A DNA stretch of 64,000 bases, taken from JBBQUN01 sp963698395 (GTDB taxonomy: Bacteria > Actinomycetota > Acidimicrobiia > Acidimicrobiales > SZUA-35). Positions 52,561 through 60,145 of the stretch are shown here, piece after piece. Every line of letters starts with the position of its first letter. Within the stretch, counting starts at the first letter, position 1. The notes under the pieces were generated by a model, which saw only the letters and a list, made by a program, of their open reading frames with translations, had not been told where the DNA came from and searched no databases. A program made the position numbers and the translations under genes. Where the stretch lies: the NCBI GenBank assembly GCA_963698395.1, contig CAVOQQ010000001.1, forward strand, positions 806,001-870,000, in the 5' to 3' direction.

Positions 52561-52574
52561 CTGACTCTAGTCAG
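52561..52574. promoter_or_regulatory. Putative MarR operator CTGACT-2-AGTCAG over the -10
   Basis: A perfect six-base inverted repeat covers the minus-strand -10 element TAGAGT (52564-52569) of the MarR-GNAT gene. It also lies about 45 nt before the -10-like CAGACT of the divergent PhyH gene, so one bound regulator could affect both. Confidence 0.6.
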
Positions 52575-52616
52575 AGAAGAGCGCGTTGGCATCGTGCGCC
52601 GACGGGCGTTGTTTGC

Positions 52617-52622
52617 CAGACT
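52617..52622 (+). promoter_or_regulatory. Putative -10-like element for the PhyH gene
   Basis: CAGACT ends 6 nt before the ATG at 52629; the first base departs from TANNNT but the spacing is the standard one here. Confidence 0.35.
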
Positions 52623-52628
52623 CGGGCC

Positions 52629-53483
52629 ATGGCAGAGGAACGAGCGTTGGTGGACCTTCCGGTGCTGAGAATGGGACAGCTCGACGACGACCTGGCATCG
52701 GCGTTGGATATCGCCGGTTGTTGCGTCGTGATCGACGCCGCCACACCCGAGACGATGAACGCCGTTGCCGAGGAGCTTGCCGTCTTCGTCGATCGAGCCT
52801 CGATCGGGGCGAGCGACTTCGAGGGCCACCGGACCCGACGGCTGGGCTCGCCGCTCCCTCGCTCGGCGACCTTCCAATCGATTGCCATGCATCCGGCCGT
52901 GATGGCGGCCGGCGATCTGGTGCTCGGCCACGCCAGCAGCTGGCGGTTCTCTGCGGCGGAGTACATCGAGATCGGTCCGGGCGAGCGTGGTCAGCGCATC
53001 CACCGAGACCAGTGGAAGTACGACATGGTCGACTTCGACTTCGAGGTCGAACTCAACGGCATGTGGGCGATCACCGATTTCACCGAGGAGAACGGAGCCA
53101 CGCGCCTTGCTCCCGGGAGTCACCGTTGGGGCAATCGAGAGCGTGTGGATCCCGCCAACACGATCGCAGCGGCCATGCCCCAGGGGGCGCTGCTGCTCTA
53201 TACCGGCTCGGTGTACCACGGCGGCGGCACGAACCAGTCCGAGCAATGGCGCAGCGGCCTCTCGCTGCAACACGCACTCGGTTGGCTGACCCAGTCGACC
53301 AACCAGTTCCTGGAATGTGCGCCCTCCGAGGTCGGGCACTGGTCCGATGAGCTTCTTCGATTCGTCGGCTATGCGAAGACCGGCAACGGGCTCGGGTACT
53401 GGCGAGACAGCGAAGACCCGCTCACCGCCGTCTTCCCCGATCGCGACTTCCCACGCGGCTGGGCCACCGTTCGCCCGTCGTGA
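52629..53483 (+). CDS. Phytanoyl-CoA dioxygenase (PhyH) family protein
   Basis: A 284-residue Fe(II)/2-oxoglutarate-dependent oxygenase. The metal-binding HxD (IHRDQW) and distal His (SVYHGGGTN), followed by the Arg of SEQWRSGLSLQ for 2-oxoglutarate, are present. Enzymes of this family hydroxylate diverse small molecules; the substrate is unknown. It is divergent from the MarR-GNAT gene across a 72-nt gap that holds the operator, so its substrate may be linked to that regulator's signal. Confidence 0.85.
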   Translation: MAEERALVDLPVLRMGQLDDDLASALDIAGCCVVIDAATPETMNAVAEELAVFVDRASIGASDFEGHRTRRLGSPLPRSATFQSIAMHPAVMAAGDLVLGHASSWRFSAAEYIEIGPGERGQRIHRDQWKYDMVDFDFEVELNGMWAITDFTEENGATRLAPGSHRWGNRERVDPANTIAAAMPQGALLLYTGSVYHGGGTNQSEQWRSGLSLQHALGWLTQSTNQFLECAPSEVGHWSDELLRFVGYAKTGNGLGYWRDSEDPLTAVFPDRDFPRGWATVRPS

Positions 53484-53523
53484 CGAAACGCCCGCTCCCG
53501 GTCGCCGATCATGGGTGCGTCGA

Positions 53524-53898
53524 TCAGCGGAATTGATCGATGAGGATCACGTTGCCATCGGGGTCCCTCAGGGTGATCGATGCCGGGCCCTCGGTGGACT
53601 CGGGGTCGACCGAGGTGGTCAAGGCAACGTCGTTGGCTTCGAGGTGGGCTTGGATCGTTCGGACGTCGGTGAACGGGTCGACCTCGTTCATGTCGTTGTT
53701 CAGTCCCGGGTTGAAGGTCAGGATGTTCGAATCGAACATGCCATGGAAGAGGCCGAGAATCGTGGTGCCGTTGACCATGATCAGCCAGTTCTCCGCAGCA
53801 TCGCCGCCGGTGACGGTGAAGCCGAGCGTCTCGTAGAAGTGGCGTGATGCTTCGAGGTCGGCCACGGCGAGGCTGACCGAGAATGCTCCGAGTTCCAT
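53524..53898 (-). CDS. VOC/glyoxalase superfamily protein
   Basis: A 124-residue protein of the vicinal-oxygen-chelate fold: the start MELGAFSVSLAVADLEASRHFYETLGF and the end ITLRDPDGNVILIDQF are the typical beta-alpha-beta-beta-beta halves. The function is not fixed; such small members may be dioxygenases, resistance proteins or isomerases. The start is set by GGGAGGAACAG before the ATG at 53898. Confidence 0.85.
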   Translation of the reverse strand: MELGAFSVSLAVADLEASRHFYETLGFTVTGGDAAENWLIMVNGTTILGLFHGMFDSNILTFNPGLNNDMNEVDPFTDVRTIQAHLEANDVALTTSVDPESTEGPASITLRDPDGNVILIDQFR

Positions 53899-53972
53899 CT
53901 GTTCCTCCCATCGAATCGTGGGACCAACCGTAGGGCATCGAGCCCGGTCTTTCTCCCGGCGATGGTCGGCAC

Positions 53973-53978
53973 TAGCCT
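53973..53978 (+). promoter_or_regulatory. Putative -10 element for moaA
   Basis: TAGCCT ends 6 nt before the ATG at 53985; TTCTCC 16 nt further upstream could serve as a -35. Confidence 0.5.
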
Positions 53979-53984
53979 GATCTG

Positions 53985-54962
53985 ATGGAGTTGAACGATC
54001 GTTTCGGGCGCGTGCACACCGACCTGCGGATCTCGATCACGGACCGGTGCAACTTTCGCTGCGCCTACTGCATGCCCGAAGAGGGCATGAACTGGCTCGA
54101 TCGGTCCGACCTCCTCACCTTCGAAGAGATCGAGCGAATCACTCGGGTGCTCGTCGAGCAGTGCGGTGTCACCTCGATTCGGCTCACCGGCGGTGAGCCG
54201 ACGGTGCGGGCCCGACTCCCGCTTCTGGTCGAGAAGATCGCTCGTCTCGGCGTCGATCTCGCCATGACCACCAACGGGGCCACGCTGGCGCTGATCGCCC
54301 ATGACCTGCGCGCCGCCGGTCTCGAGCGCATCAACATCAGCATCGACTCCCTCGACGCCGAACGTTTCCACGCCTTCACCAAGCGAGACGAACTCGCTCG
54401 GGTCCTGGAAGGCATCGACGCCGCCGTGATGGCCGGCTTCGATCCGGTCAAGCTCAATGTCGTCCTGATGCGAGGAATCAACGATGACGAGATCGTCGAC
54501 TTCCTTCGCTTCGGGCGTGAAAAGGGCGTCACCGTTCGCTTCATCGAGTTCATGCCACTCGACGCCCAGGGTGAATGGTCCGCCGATCGAGTGGTTCCCT
54601 ACGCCGAAATCCTCCAACGGGCGAGCGAACACGTCGATTTCGAGTCGGTCGATCGTGGGCACGCCCCGGCCGAACGCTTCCGCTACCGCGACGGCAAGGG
54701 CGAGTTCGGCATCATCGCCAGCGTGACCGAGCCGTTCTGCGGGAGCTGTGACCGCATGCGCCTGTCGGCCGAAGGGCAGCTTCGCAATTGCCTGTTCGCC
54801 CACGATCACGTCGACCTTCGGGCCGTGCTTCGCGGCGGGGGCAGCGACGATGATCTGATCGAAGCCGTCGCCGGCGAGATCGAGCGCAAATGGGCCGGCC
54901 ACGCCATCGGGCAGGTCCACTTCCTCCGCCCGTCGAAGTCGATGAGCCAACTCGGCGGCTGA
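53985..54962 (+). CDS. moaA: GTP 3',8-cyclase
   Basis: MoaA is a radical-SAM enzyme that, with MoaC, converts GTP to cyclic pyranopterin monophosphate. The N-terminal cluster motif CNFRCAYC (Cys22, 26, 29), LTGGEP, the C-terminal cluster motif CGSCDRMR with a third Cys in RNCLF, and the C-terminal Gly-Gly needed for catalysis are all present. The length of 325 is normal. moaC follows after 56 nt with its own likely promoter. Confidence 0.96.
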   Translation: MELNDRFGRVHTDLRISITDRCNFRCAYCMPEEGMNWLDRSDLLTFEEIERITRVLVEQCGVTSIRLTGGEPTVRARLPLLVEKIARLGVDLAMTTNGATLALIAHDLRAAGLERINISIDSLDAERFHAFTKRDELARVLEGIDAAVMAGFDPVKLNVVLMRGINDDEIVDFLRFGREKGVTVRFIEFMPLDAQGEWSADRVVPYAEILQRASEHVDFESVDRGHAPAERFRYRDGKGEFGIIASVTEPFCGSCDRMRLSAEGQLRNCLFAHDHVDLRAVLRGGGSDDDLIEAVAGEIERKWAGHAIGQVHFLRPSKSMSQLGG

Positions 54963-55006
54963 ACGTTCGGTCGCGGTCACGTACGTTGCCGACCGCCACC
55001 CTTCGC

Positions 55007-55012
55007 TAGGGT
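55007..55012 (+). promoter_or_regulatory. Putative -10 element for moaC
   Basis: TAGGGT ends 6 nt before the GTG at 55019. Confidence 0.5.
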
Positions 55013-55018
55013 GTCGAT

Positions 55019-55570
55019 GTGACAGACGGAACGTTCACTCATCTCGATCCCCTTGGCCGGGCGCGCATGGTCGATGTCACGCCCAAGGACCCGACGCATC
55101 GCCGAGCGGTCGCTCGGGGTCGTGTCACCATGGCACCCGAGACGACCGCCCTGGTCGCTCAGCGAGCCATGTCGAAGGGCGACGTGCTCGCCGTTGCCCG
55201 AGTGGCGGGCATCCAGGCCGCCAAACGCACGAGCGATCTCATCCCGCTGTGTCATCCGCTGATGGTGGGGGCGGTGCTGGTCAACTTCGAGATCGGCGAC
55301 GACTACATCGAGATCGAGGCCTCGGTCGACACCGTCGACCGAACCGGGGTCGAAATGGAAGCGCTGACGGCGTGCTCGATCGCGGCCCTGACGATCTACG
55401 ACATGTGCAAGTCGACCGACAAGTCCATGGTCATCGGCGAGATCGCCCTCTGGGAGAAGACCGGGGGTCGTTCGGGGACGTATCGGCGGGTCGAAACCGG
55501 TGAGCGTGATGTTGCCGACACCATCGGTGGCGGGGGCTCGAGTGGGGCCGAACCGACCCATCAGTCCTGA
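55019..55570 (+). CDS. moaC: Cyclic pyranopterin monophosphate synthase
   Basis: MoaC acts after MoaA to form cPMP. The 183-residue protein has MVDVTPKDPTHR at its start, the active-site LIPLCHPL, VDTVDRTGVEMEALTA and DMCKSTDK with the catalytic Asp and Lys. The last 20 residues are a Gly/Ser-rich tail not needed by the family. The moaE, moaD and mog functions are not found in this window. Confidence 0.95.
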   Translation: MTDGTFTHLDPLGRARMVDVTPKDPTHRRAVARGRVTMAPETTALVAQRAMSKGDVLAVARVAGIQAAKRTSDLIPLCHPLMVGAVLVNFEIGDDYIEIEASVDTVDRTGVEMEALTACSIAALTIYDMCKSTDKSMVIGEIALWEKTGGRSGTYRRVETGERDVADTIGGGGSSGAEPTHQS

Positions 55571-55718
55571 CCTGCGCAACGCAAGGGGCGGTTGTCTGAC
55601 GCTCAGCGTCGTAGTAGGTTCAACAGCGGTTCACGGGCGAATCGACTCACCGTCGTGAGATCATTCGCCCAGGTTTGCCACCGTTCGTGCCTGCTGTCTG
55701 CCAAAGAGAGGGTGTTCC

Positions 55719-56171
55719 ATGTCGATGCCTTGGTTCCCCACCGTCGTTCTCACCGCCCTCGCCCTCATCTGGGGCTGGGTACTCGGTCGGCCGGCGCTGC
55801 AGAACATGATGAACGGCGCTCGGCGCGACCCCGTCGGACACTTCAACCACCAACTCTCGGTCCTCGGACAGGCGCCCTCCCGAGCCGGCAACGGCGGTGG
55901 CAACTGGCAGACCCAATCGATGAAGAAGCGCCGCCTCCAGATCTTCCTCGGCCTCGTGATCGCCGCCACGGTCTCGTTCGTGCTCGCCCTGGCGCTCAAC
56001 GGCATCTTCTGGTGGCAGCACCTGCTGCTCGACACCACCCTCATCGGCTACCTCGTGCTCGCTTCTCGGGCAGGAGCAGCAGAGAATCTGCGAACCCAGA
56101 ACGTCTCCTATCTCGGCACTTCCCGACAAACCTCGGTCGGCAGCCGTGCACGGGCAGTGGGAGATCGCTGA
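55719..56171 (+). CDS. Small hypothetical membrane protein
   Basis: A 150-residue protein with one N-terminal membrane helix (WFPTVVLTALALIWGWVLG), a polar middle (about 30-72) and two adjacent helices (ILGLVIAATVSFVLALAL region and the following LLLDTTLIGYLVLAS). I recognise no family for certain; similar small membrane proteins occur near galU-moeA clusters in actinobacteria. No enzymatic motif is present. The ATG at 55719 follows AAAGAGAGGG. tRNA-Ala follows. Confidence 0.65.
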   Translation: MSMPWFPTVVLTALALIWGWVLGRPALQNMMNGARRDPVGHFNHQLSVLGQAPSRAGNGGGNWQTQSMKKRRLQIFLGLVIAATVSFVLALALNGIFWWQHLLLDTTLIGYLVLASRAGAAENLRTQNVSYLGTSRQTSVGSRARAVGDR

Positions 56172-56227
56172 GACCCGCTATATTTGCCCGGCGCCGGTAG
56201 CGAGTCCTGCTCGACTCCGGAGCACAC

Positions 56228-56301
56228 GGGGGTGTAGCTCAGTTGGCTAGAGCGCCTCGGTCGCATCGAGGAGGCCAGGGGTTCAACTCCCCTCACCTCC
56301 A
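56228..56301 (+). tRNA. tRNA-Ala (anticodon CGC)
   Basis: A 74-nt cloverleaf: acceptor GGGGGTG with CACCTCC (one G-U pair), D-arm GCTC/GAGC, anticodon stem CCTCG/CGAGG around loop GTCGCAT with anticodon CGC (reads GCG), a five-base variable loop, and T-arm AGGGG/CCCCT with loop TTCAACT. The discriminator is A, and CCA is not encoded. Confidence 0.95.
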
Positions 56302-56442
56302 CCCCGTATCCATTGGAAACCCTCGTCGTCGGTGACTGCCGATCGGCGGGGGTTTCGTGGTTGTCGGCGCTCGTCGTCGCCGAGGGCACGCAGTGGTGAG
56401 GATGAACCGGGGAGGGTGAACCGGTGAGGCCCAACCGGAGCG

Positions 56443-57490
56443 TCAGTTGCCGCCGGTGGCGTACAGATATCCGGTCGACGGCGGATCGTCGGTGTCGGTG
56501 TCGGTGTCGGGTCGTCGCCGGTCGGTGGGGCGTCGATGACCTGCCAGCGGGGCAGTTGGTCATCGGGGTGGGCCTCGCCGGCCGGGCCGGATTCGGTGGC
56601 GATGCCGGGGGCAAGCGGCGCCGTGCGAGCGGTCGGCTCGTCCTTGCGAGCCTCGTGGAGAATCGACCGCAGCTGTTCGGAGCTGAGGGCGATGAACAAC
56701 ATGGTTCGGATGTCGGCGGGGGTGAGGGGGCCTTCGGTGCTCGAGGGTGCCCGACGCCACCAGGGAATCGACGGCCAGTCGCTGGTGCTCGTCGATCGTG
56801 CGATCGATGTCGTCGGGGTCGTAGTCACGAAGAGCGATGGGCTTGCTGTCGCCCGGGTTCGGCTCCGCCGGCGTCGGTGAAGACCATGGCAGGGGACACT
56901 GGTTCGGGACGTGAAGCGGGATCGACGGCGGGGGCCGGCGCCGGAGCGGACGGGGAGCGGGCTCCGGCAGCGGGTTGGGTGGCCGCGTCGGGGGTGAGGT
57001 CGGTGCCGGGGTCTCGGTCGTTGCCAGACTCGGCCGACGATCGCCGAACAGCCCACCGGCCTGGCTGGCTCGGCCGCTCGTTGCCGCCGGGTCGAAGAGG
57101 CTGGACCCGGCTCGGCCGGCGCTCAGCTGTTCGTTGGGCGCCGCCGGCGGCTGGGTGACGGTGATCGGTCCACGCTGGAAGCTGTCGGTCGCCGCATCCG
57201 ATCGGCTGCCGGCTGGCGAGACGTTCGGCCAGCGAGCGCTGGATCGGCTGGGGACCAGGTGATTCGTCGTCGACGGGCTCGAGCGTTCTCGCTCGGCGTG
57301 CCGCAGCGAGGTCGGCCAGCAGCGAGAAGAGACAGACCAGGAAGATGGCAGCCCCGGCGGCCACCAGAATCCATCGGCCGTCGCCGTCTTCGATCGTGGA
57401 GTCGGCGATGTCGATGGCGTTGGTGGCCACTGCGATCGAGACCGCAGCGGCTGCGGCGCCGACGAGCACGAGTAACACCCTCTTGATCAT
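56443..57490 (-). CDS. Proline-rich membrane protein, reading frame broken several times
   Basis: The start (ATG 57490, MIKRVLLVLVGAAAAAV) gives two membrane helices (about 3-22 and 38-60), then a cytoplasmic tail. From about residue 90 the coding signal hops between frames: SDAATDSFQRGPITVTQPPAAP in one, VDPASRPEPVSPAMVFTDAGG in another, ALRDYDPDDIDRTIDEHQRLAVDSLV in a third, then ADIRTMLFIALSSEQLRSILHEA, and it ends STGYLYATGGN before a stop at 56443-56445. At least five or six indels are needed to join these into one protein of about 345 residues. The pieces look like a coherent actinobacterial membrane protein with a Pro-rich linker and a helical C-terminal domain. It is either a recent pseudogene or a low-quality stretch. 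I do not recognise the family. Confidence 0.55.
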
Positions 57491-57604
57491 GGGAACATCA
57501 CAGGGACGATCGTAGGCCACCGGTCCGGTGAAGATGACGAGGGCGGCGGTCCTGCTCGCTCGGCGAGGTGGCGGGAGCGAGACCGGAGTGGGGTGGAGGC
57601 CTGG

Positions 57605-58120
57605 TCAGGCGTCGACGACGATGTTGCCATCGCTCGGTCCGGCGAGCGGCGGTTCGGTCGACCACGGGAAGTTGATCCAGCGATCGGTGTGCTTCCAGAC
57701 GTAGTCGCACTTGACCAACGAGTGGGGCTTTTCGTAGATCACCGCCGTGCGAGATTCGGCGACGACGCCCTGACAGAACTCATGCACCGCTTTGAGGGTG
57801 TGTCCGGTGTCGGCAACGTCATCGGCAACCAGGATCTTCGCCCCGGTGAGATCGACCTTGTCCATGTACGGCGGCAACATCACCGGGACCGAGAGTCGCT
57901 CGTCGACCCCGGCGTAGAACTCGAGGTTCATCACGTAGAGATTCTTGACCGACAGCGCATAGCCCAACGACCCTGCAGCGAAGAGCCCGCCACGAGCGAT
58001 GGCCAGAATCATGTCGGGTTGGTAGCCGCTGTCGGCGACCTGGCTTGCCAGCGCTCGAATCGCCGTGCCGTAGGTGGCCCAATCGAGCGTCTCGCGAGGA
58101 ATGTCTTGGTCGTCAGCCAC
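57605..58120 (-). CDS. Type I phosphoribosyltransferase family protein
   Basis: A 171-residue PRTase with the PRPP-binding motif ILVADDVADTGHTLKAV and the PPi loop ARGG (AIARGGLFAAG). Closest in pattern to small purine-type PRTases (xanthine/hypoxanthine), but the base is not determined. The end KHTDRWINFPW is typical of this subgroup. The GTG at 58120 follows AAAGGA. It lies 75 nt downstream of the HTH gene on the same strand, so that gene may regulate it. Confidence 0.85.
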   Translation of the reverse strand: MADDQDIPRETLDWATYGTAIRALASQVADSGYQPDMILAIARGGLFAAGSLGYALSVKNLYVMNLEFYAGVDERLSVPVMLPPYMDKVDLTGAKILVADDVADTGHTLKAVHEFCQGVVAESRTAVIYEKPHSLVKCDYVWKHTDRWINFPWSTEPPLAGPSDGNIVVDA

Positions 58121-58195
58121 GGCTGGTCCTTTGCTCTCGAATCATCGGGTCAGACCGTATCGCCCAGCAACGCCCCTGGCCGTTGATCTGGTGAT

Positions 58196-58639
58196 TCAGG
58201 CCTGGCTGTTCAGGTAGTTGTAGACGGTGAATCGCGAGACCTGCAGTCGATCGGCGATGTCTTCGACTGCTTTGCGCAACGTGAATGCTCCCAGCTGATC
58301 GAGTCGGTGCACGACGGCCTGTTTGCCCTCACGATCGAGCCGTTCGACCGGTTCGCCGATCTCGCGTTCGATCTGAGCGACGAGGCGATCGAGCGCCCCC
58401 TGGAGCCCCATGAGGCGGAGACCGCCGATGGTGGCGCCGTCGATCACGATCGGGAGGTCGCCCCCGCACAGGTCGTCTCGGGTGATGATCATGGCGCCCG
58501 CCGCACGGGCGCCGGCAGCGAAGGCATCGAGGATGGCCGCCCGCTGGTCATCGGACAGCCCACCGAACACTGCGGCCTCGACCACGTCGGCACCGGCGCG
58601 GTGGTCCAACGAAGCCGCCTGCGTCGATCGTTTACCCAC
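58196..58639 (-). CDS. YheO/DauR-type helix-turn-helix protein
   Basis: A 147-residue protein. The C-terminal 60 residues (LDQLGAFTLRKAVEDIADRLQVSRFTVYNYLN) match the HTH domain of YheO/DauR regulators. The N-terminal half is a small alpha/beta domain with MIITRDDLCGGDLPIVIDG, not a full PAS-like YheO domain, and may bind a ligand. It probably acts as a DNA-binding regulator. The GTG start at 58639 is tentative. It is divergent from the M23 peptidase gene. Confidence 0.7.
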   Translation of the reverse strand: MGKRSTQAASLDHRAGADVVEAAVFGGLSDDQRAAILDAFAAGARAAGAMIITRDDLCGGDLPIVIDGATIGGLRLMGLQGALDRLVAQIEREIGEPVERLDREGKQAVVHRLDQLGAFTLRKAVEDIADRLQVSRFTVYNYLNSQA

Positions 58640-58702
58640 CGCGCTACGTTAGCGCCCTATCCTCGACCCGTCCCGAGGAGCGAGTAACCTTGACTGATTC
58701 CG

Positions 58703-59923
58703 ATGTCGACCGACCGCCGCACCACCTCGCTCATGGGTGATCCCTCGCCTGTGCCCTCGACCGCCCGTCGCCTCGTCGGTGCGCTGTTGGTCGCCCTGCT
58801 CGTCGTCGGTGGCGTAGGTGCAGCCGGAGGCCAGGACTCCATCGCCGATGCTCGATCCGAGCGGGATCACGTACGCGAAGAACGAGCCGCTGCTGCCGCC
58901 GAGCTCGACGCCGCACGCGCCGATGACGCTGCGGTGCAAGAAGCGCTCGATGCCATCAACGAGAGCGTGCTCGCCCAGGAAAACGCACTCGCCGATGCCC
59001 AACGACAGCTCGACGTCGCCAACGCCGTCGCCGTTGAGGCTCGGGCCGACGTCGACGCCGCCGAGGCCACGATCGCCGAGATCCGAGCCGAGCTGACCAC
59101 CATCGCCGTCAGCGGATTCGTCGGCGACGAGGGCATCACCGGGGTCAACTACGACTACCTCTCGGCCGAGAATCCGTCCGAGGCGATGCGTCGCTCGACG
59201 ATGCTGCAGCTGGCCAACACCGGTGCTCCCGATCTGCTCGAGCAGATGCGGGTCGTGCAGGAAGATGCCGACATCGCTCGAGCCATCGCCGACAACGCGG
59301 TCGAGCAGGCCGCCGTCCTCGAGGCCGAGATGGTCTCGCTGCTGGCAGATCTCGAAGTCAAGCAGGCCGTGCAGGCCGAGCTCAAGGCCGAGATGGCCGC
59401 CCGGGTCGCCGAGTGGGAACAGACCGTCGCCGAATTCGAGGCCGAAGAAGCCAAACTGAGCGAGTTCATCCGGGCCGAAGAGGCGAAGGCGATTCCACCG
59501 CCGCCACCGCCATCGAGCAACGCCTCCGGCGCGTCGGCCTCGGGGTTCCAGTGGCCGATCTCGGCCTACGTCACCAGTGAGTACGGCTGGCGAATCCATC
59601 CGATCTACGGCACCAAGCGTCTCCACGCCGGCATCGACCTCGGCGCCGGGACCGGCACGCCGATCGCCGCTGCCGCCGGCGGCACCGTCATCAGCGCCGG
59701 CTGGCTCGGCGGCTATGGCAACGCCGTCATCATCAACCACGGCAACGGCGTCAGCACCCTCTACGCCCACCAGTCGAAGATCGCGGTGTCCAACGGGCAA
59801 CAAGTCGCCCGAGGCGAGGTGATCGGGTATGTCGGCTCGACCGGCAACTCCACCGGACCCCACCTCCACCTCGAATTCCGAGTCAACGGTTCCGCGGTGA
59901 ACCCTCGCGGCTATCTCCCGTAG
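58703..59923 (+). CDS. M23 family peptidoglycan endopeptidase with coiled coil (EnvC-like)
   Basis: A 406-residue exported protein. An N-terminal hydrophobic helix (about 24-44, ending GGVGAAGG) is a signal or anchor. Residues about 45-270 form a long coiled coil, then a proline run, then an M23 LytM domain with GWRIHPI, HAGIDLG (first zinc His and Asp) and HLHLEF (final His pair). All metal ligands are present, so it may cut peptidoglycan rather than only activate other enzymes. The ATG at 58703 is chosen; SD-like GAGGAGCGAG lies upstream. Confidence 0.9.
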   Translation: MSTDRRTTSLMGDPSPVPSTARRLVGALLVALLVVGGVGAAGGQDSIADARSERDHVREERAAAAAELDAARADDAAVQEALDAINESVLAQENALADAQRQLDVANAVAVEARADVDAAEATIAEIRAELTTIAVSGFVGDEGITGVNYDYLSAENPSEAMRRSTMLQLANTGAPDLLEQMRVVQEDADIARAIADNAVEQAAVLEAEMVSLLADLEVKQAVQAELKAEMAARVAEWEQTVAEFEAEEAKLSEFIRAEEAKAIPPPPPPSSNASGASASGFQWPISAYVTSEYGWRIHPIYGTKRLHAGIDLGAGTGTPIAAAAGGTVISAGWLGGYGNAVIINHGNGVSTLYAHQSKIAVSNGQQVARGEVIGYVGSTGNSTGPHLHLEFRVNGSAVNPRGYLP

Positions 59924-60145
59924 CTCGTCGCCGGCTCGCTGTCGCCGACGCGCGACGATGGAAACGTGGCTGAACCCCTTCTCGTTGCCAGCCGAGCCGT
60001 GCGACTCCGCTCGCCGATCACGTGGCGCTCGTGGCGATTTGGATGACCGAGGAGCACGCCTCGATCGACGGGTGCTCGACCCGGCCGTGCATCGGCGTCG
60101 AGACCCCCGGAGCATCGGCGTGACGGCGGGCAGTGGAGGAGGGTA
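59924..60145. other. Intergenic stretch, no gene found
   Basis: The 222 nt between the M23 stop and the oxidoreductase stop (convergent genes) hold no supported gene. An open frame from 59958 has no recognisable protein features and I reject it. No clear hairpin terminator was fixed. Confidence 0.6.

Noticed and set aside
56228..56301. tRNA-Sec supporting the selenoprotein.
   Set aside because: The tRNA is a normal-length tRNA-Ala with anticodon CGC, not UCA, and lacks the long Sec acceptor/T-arm stem.
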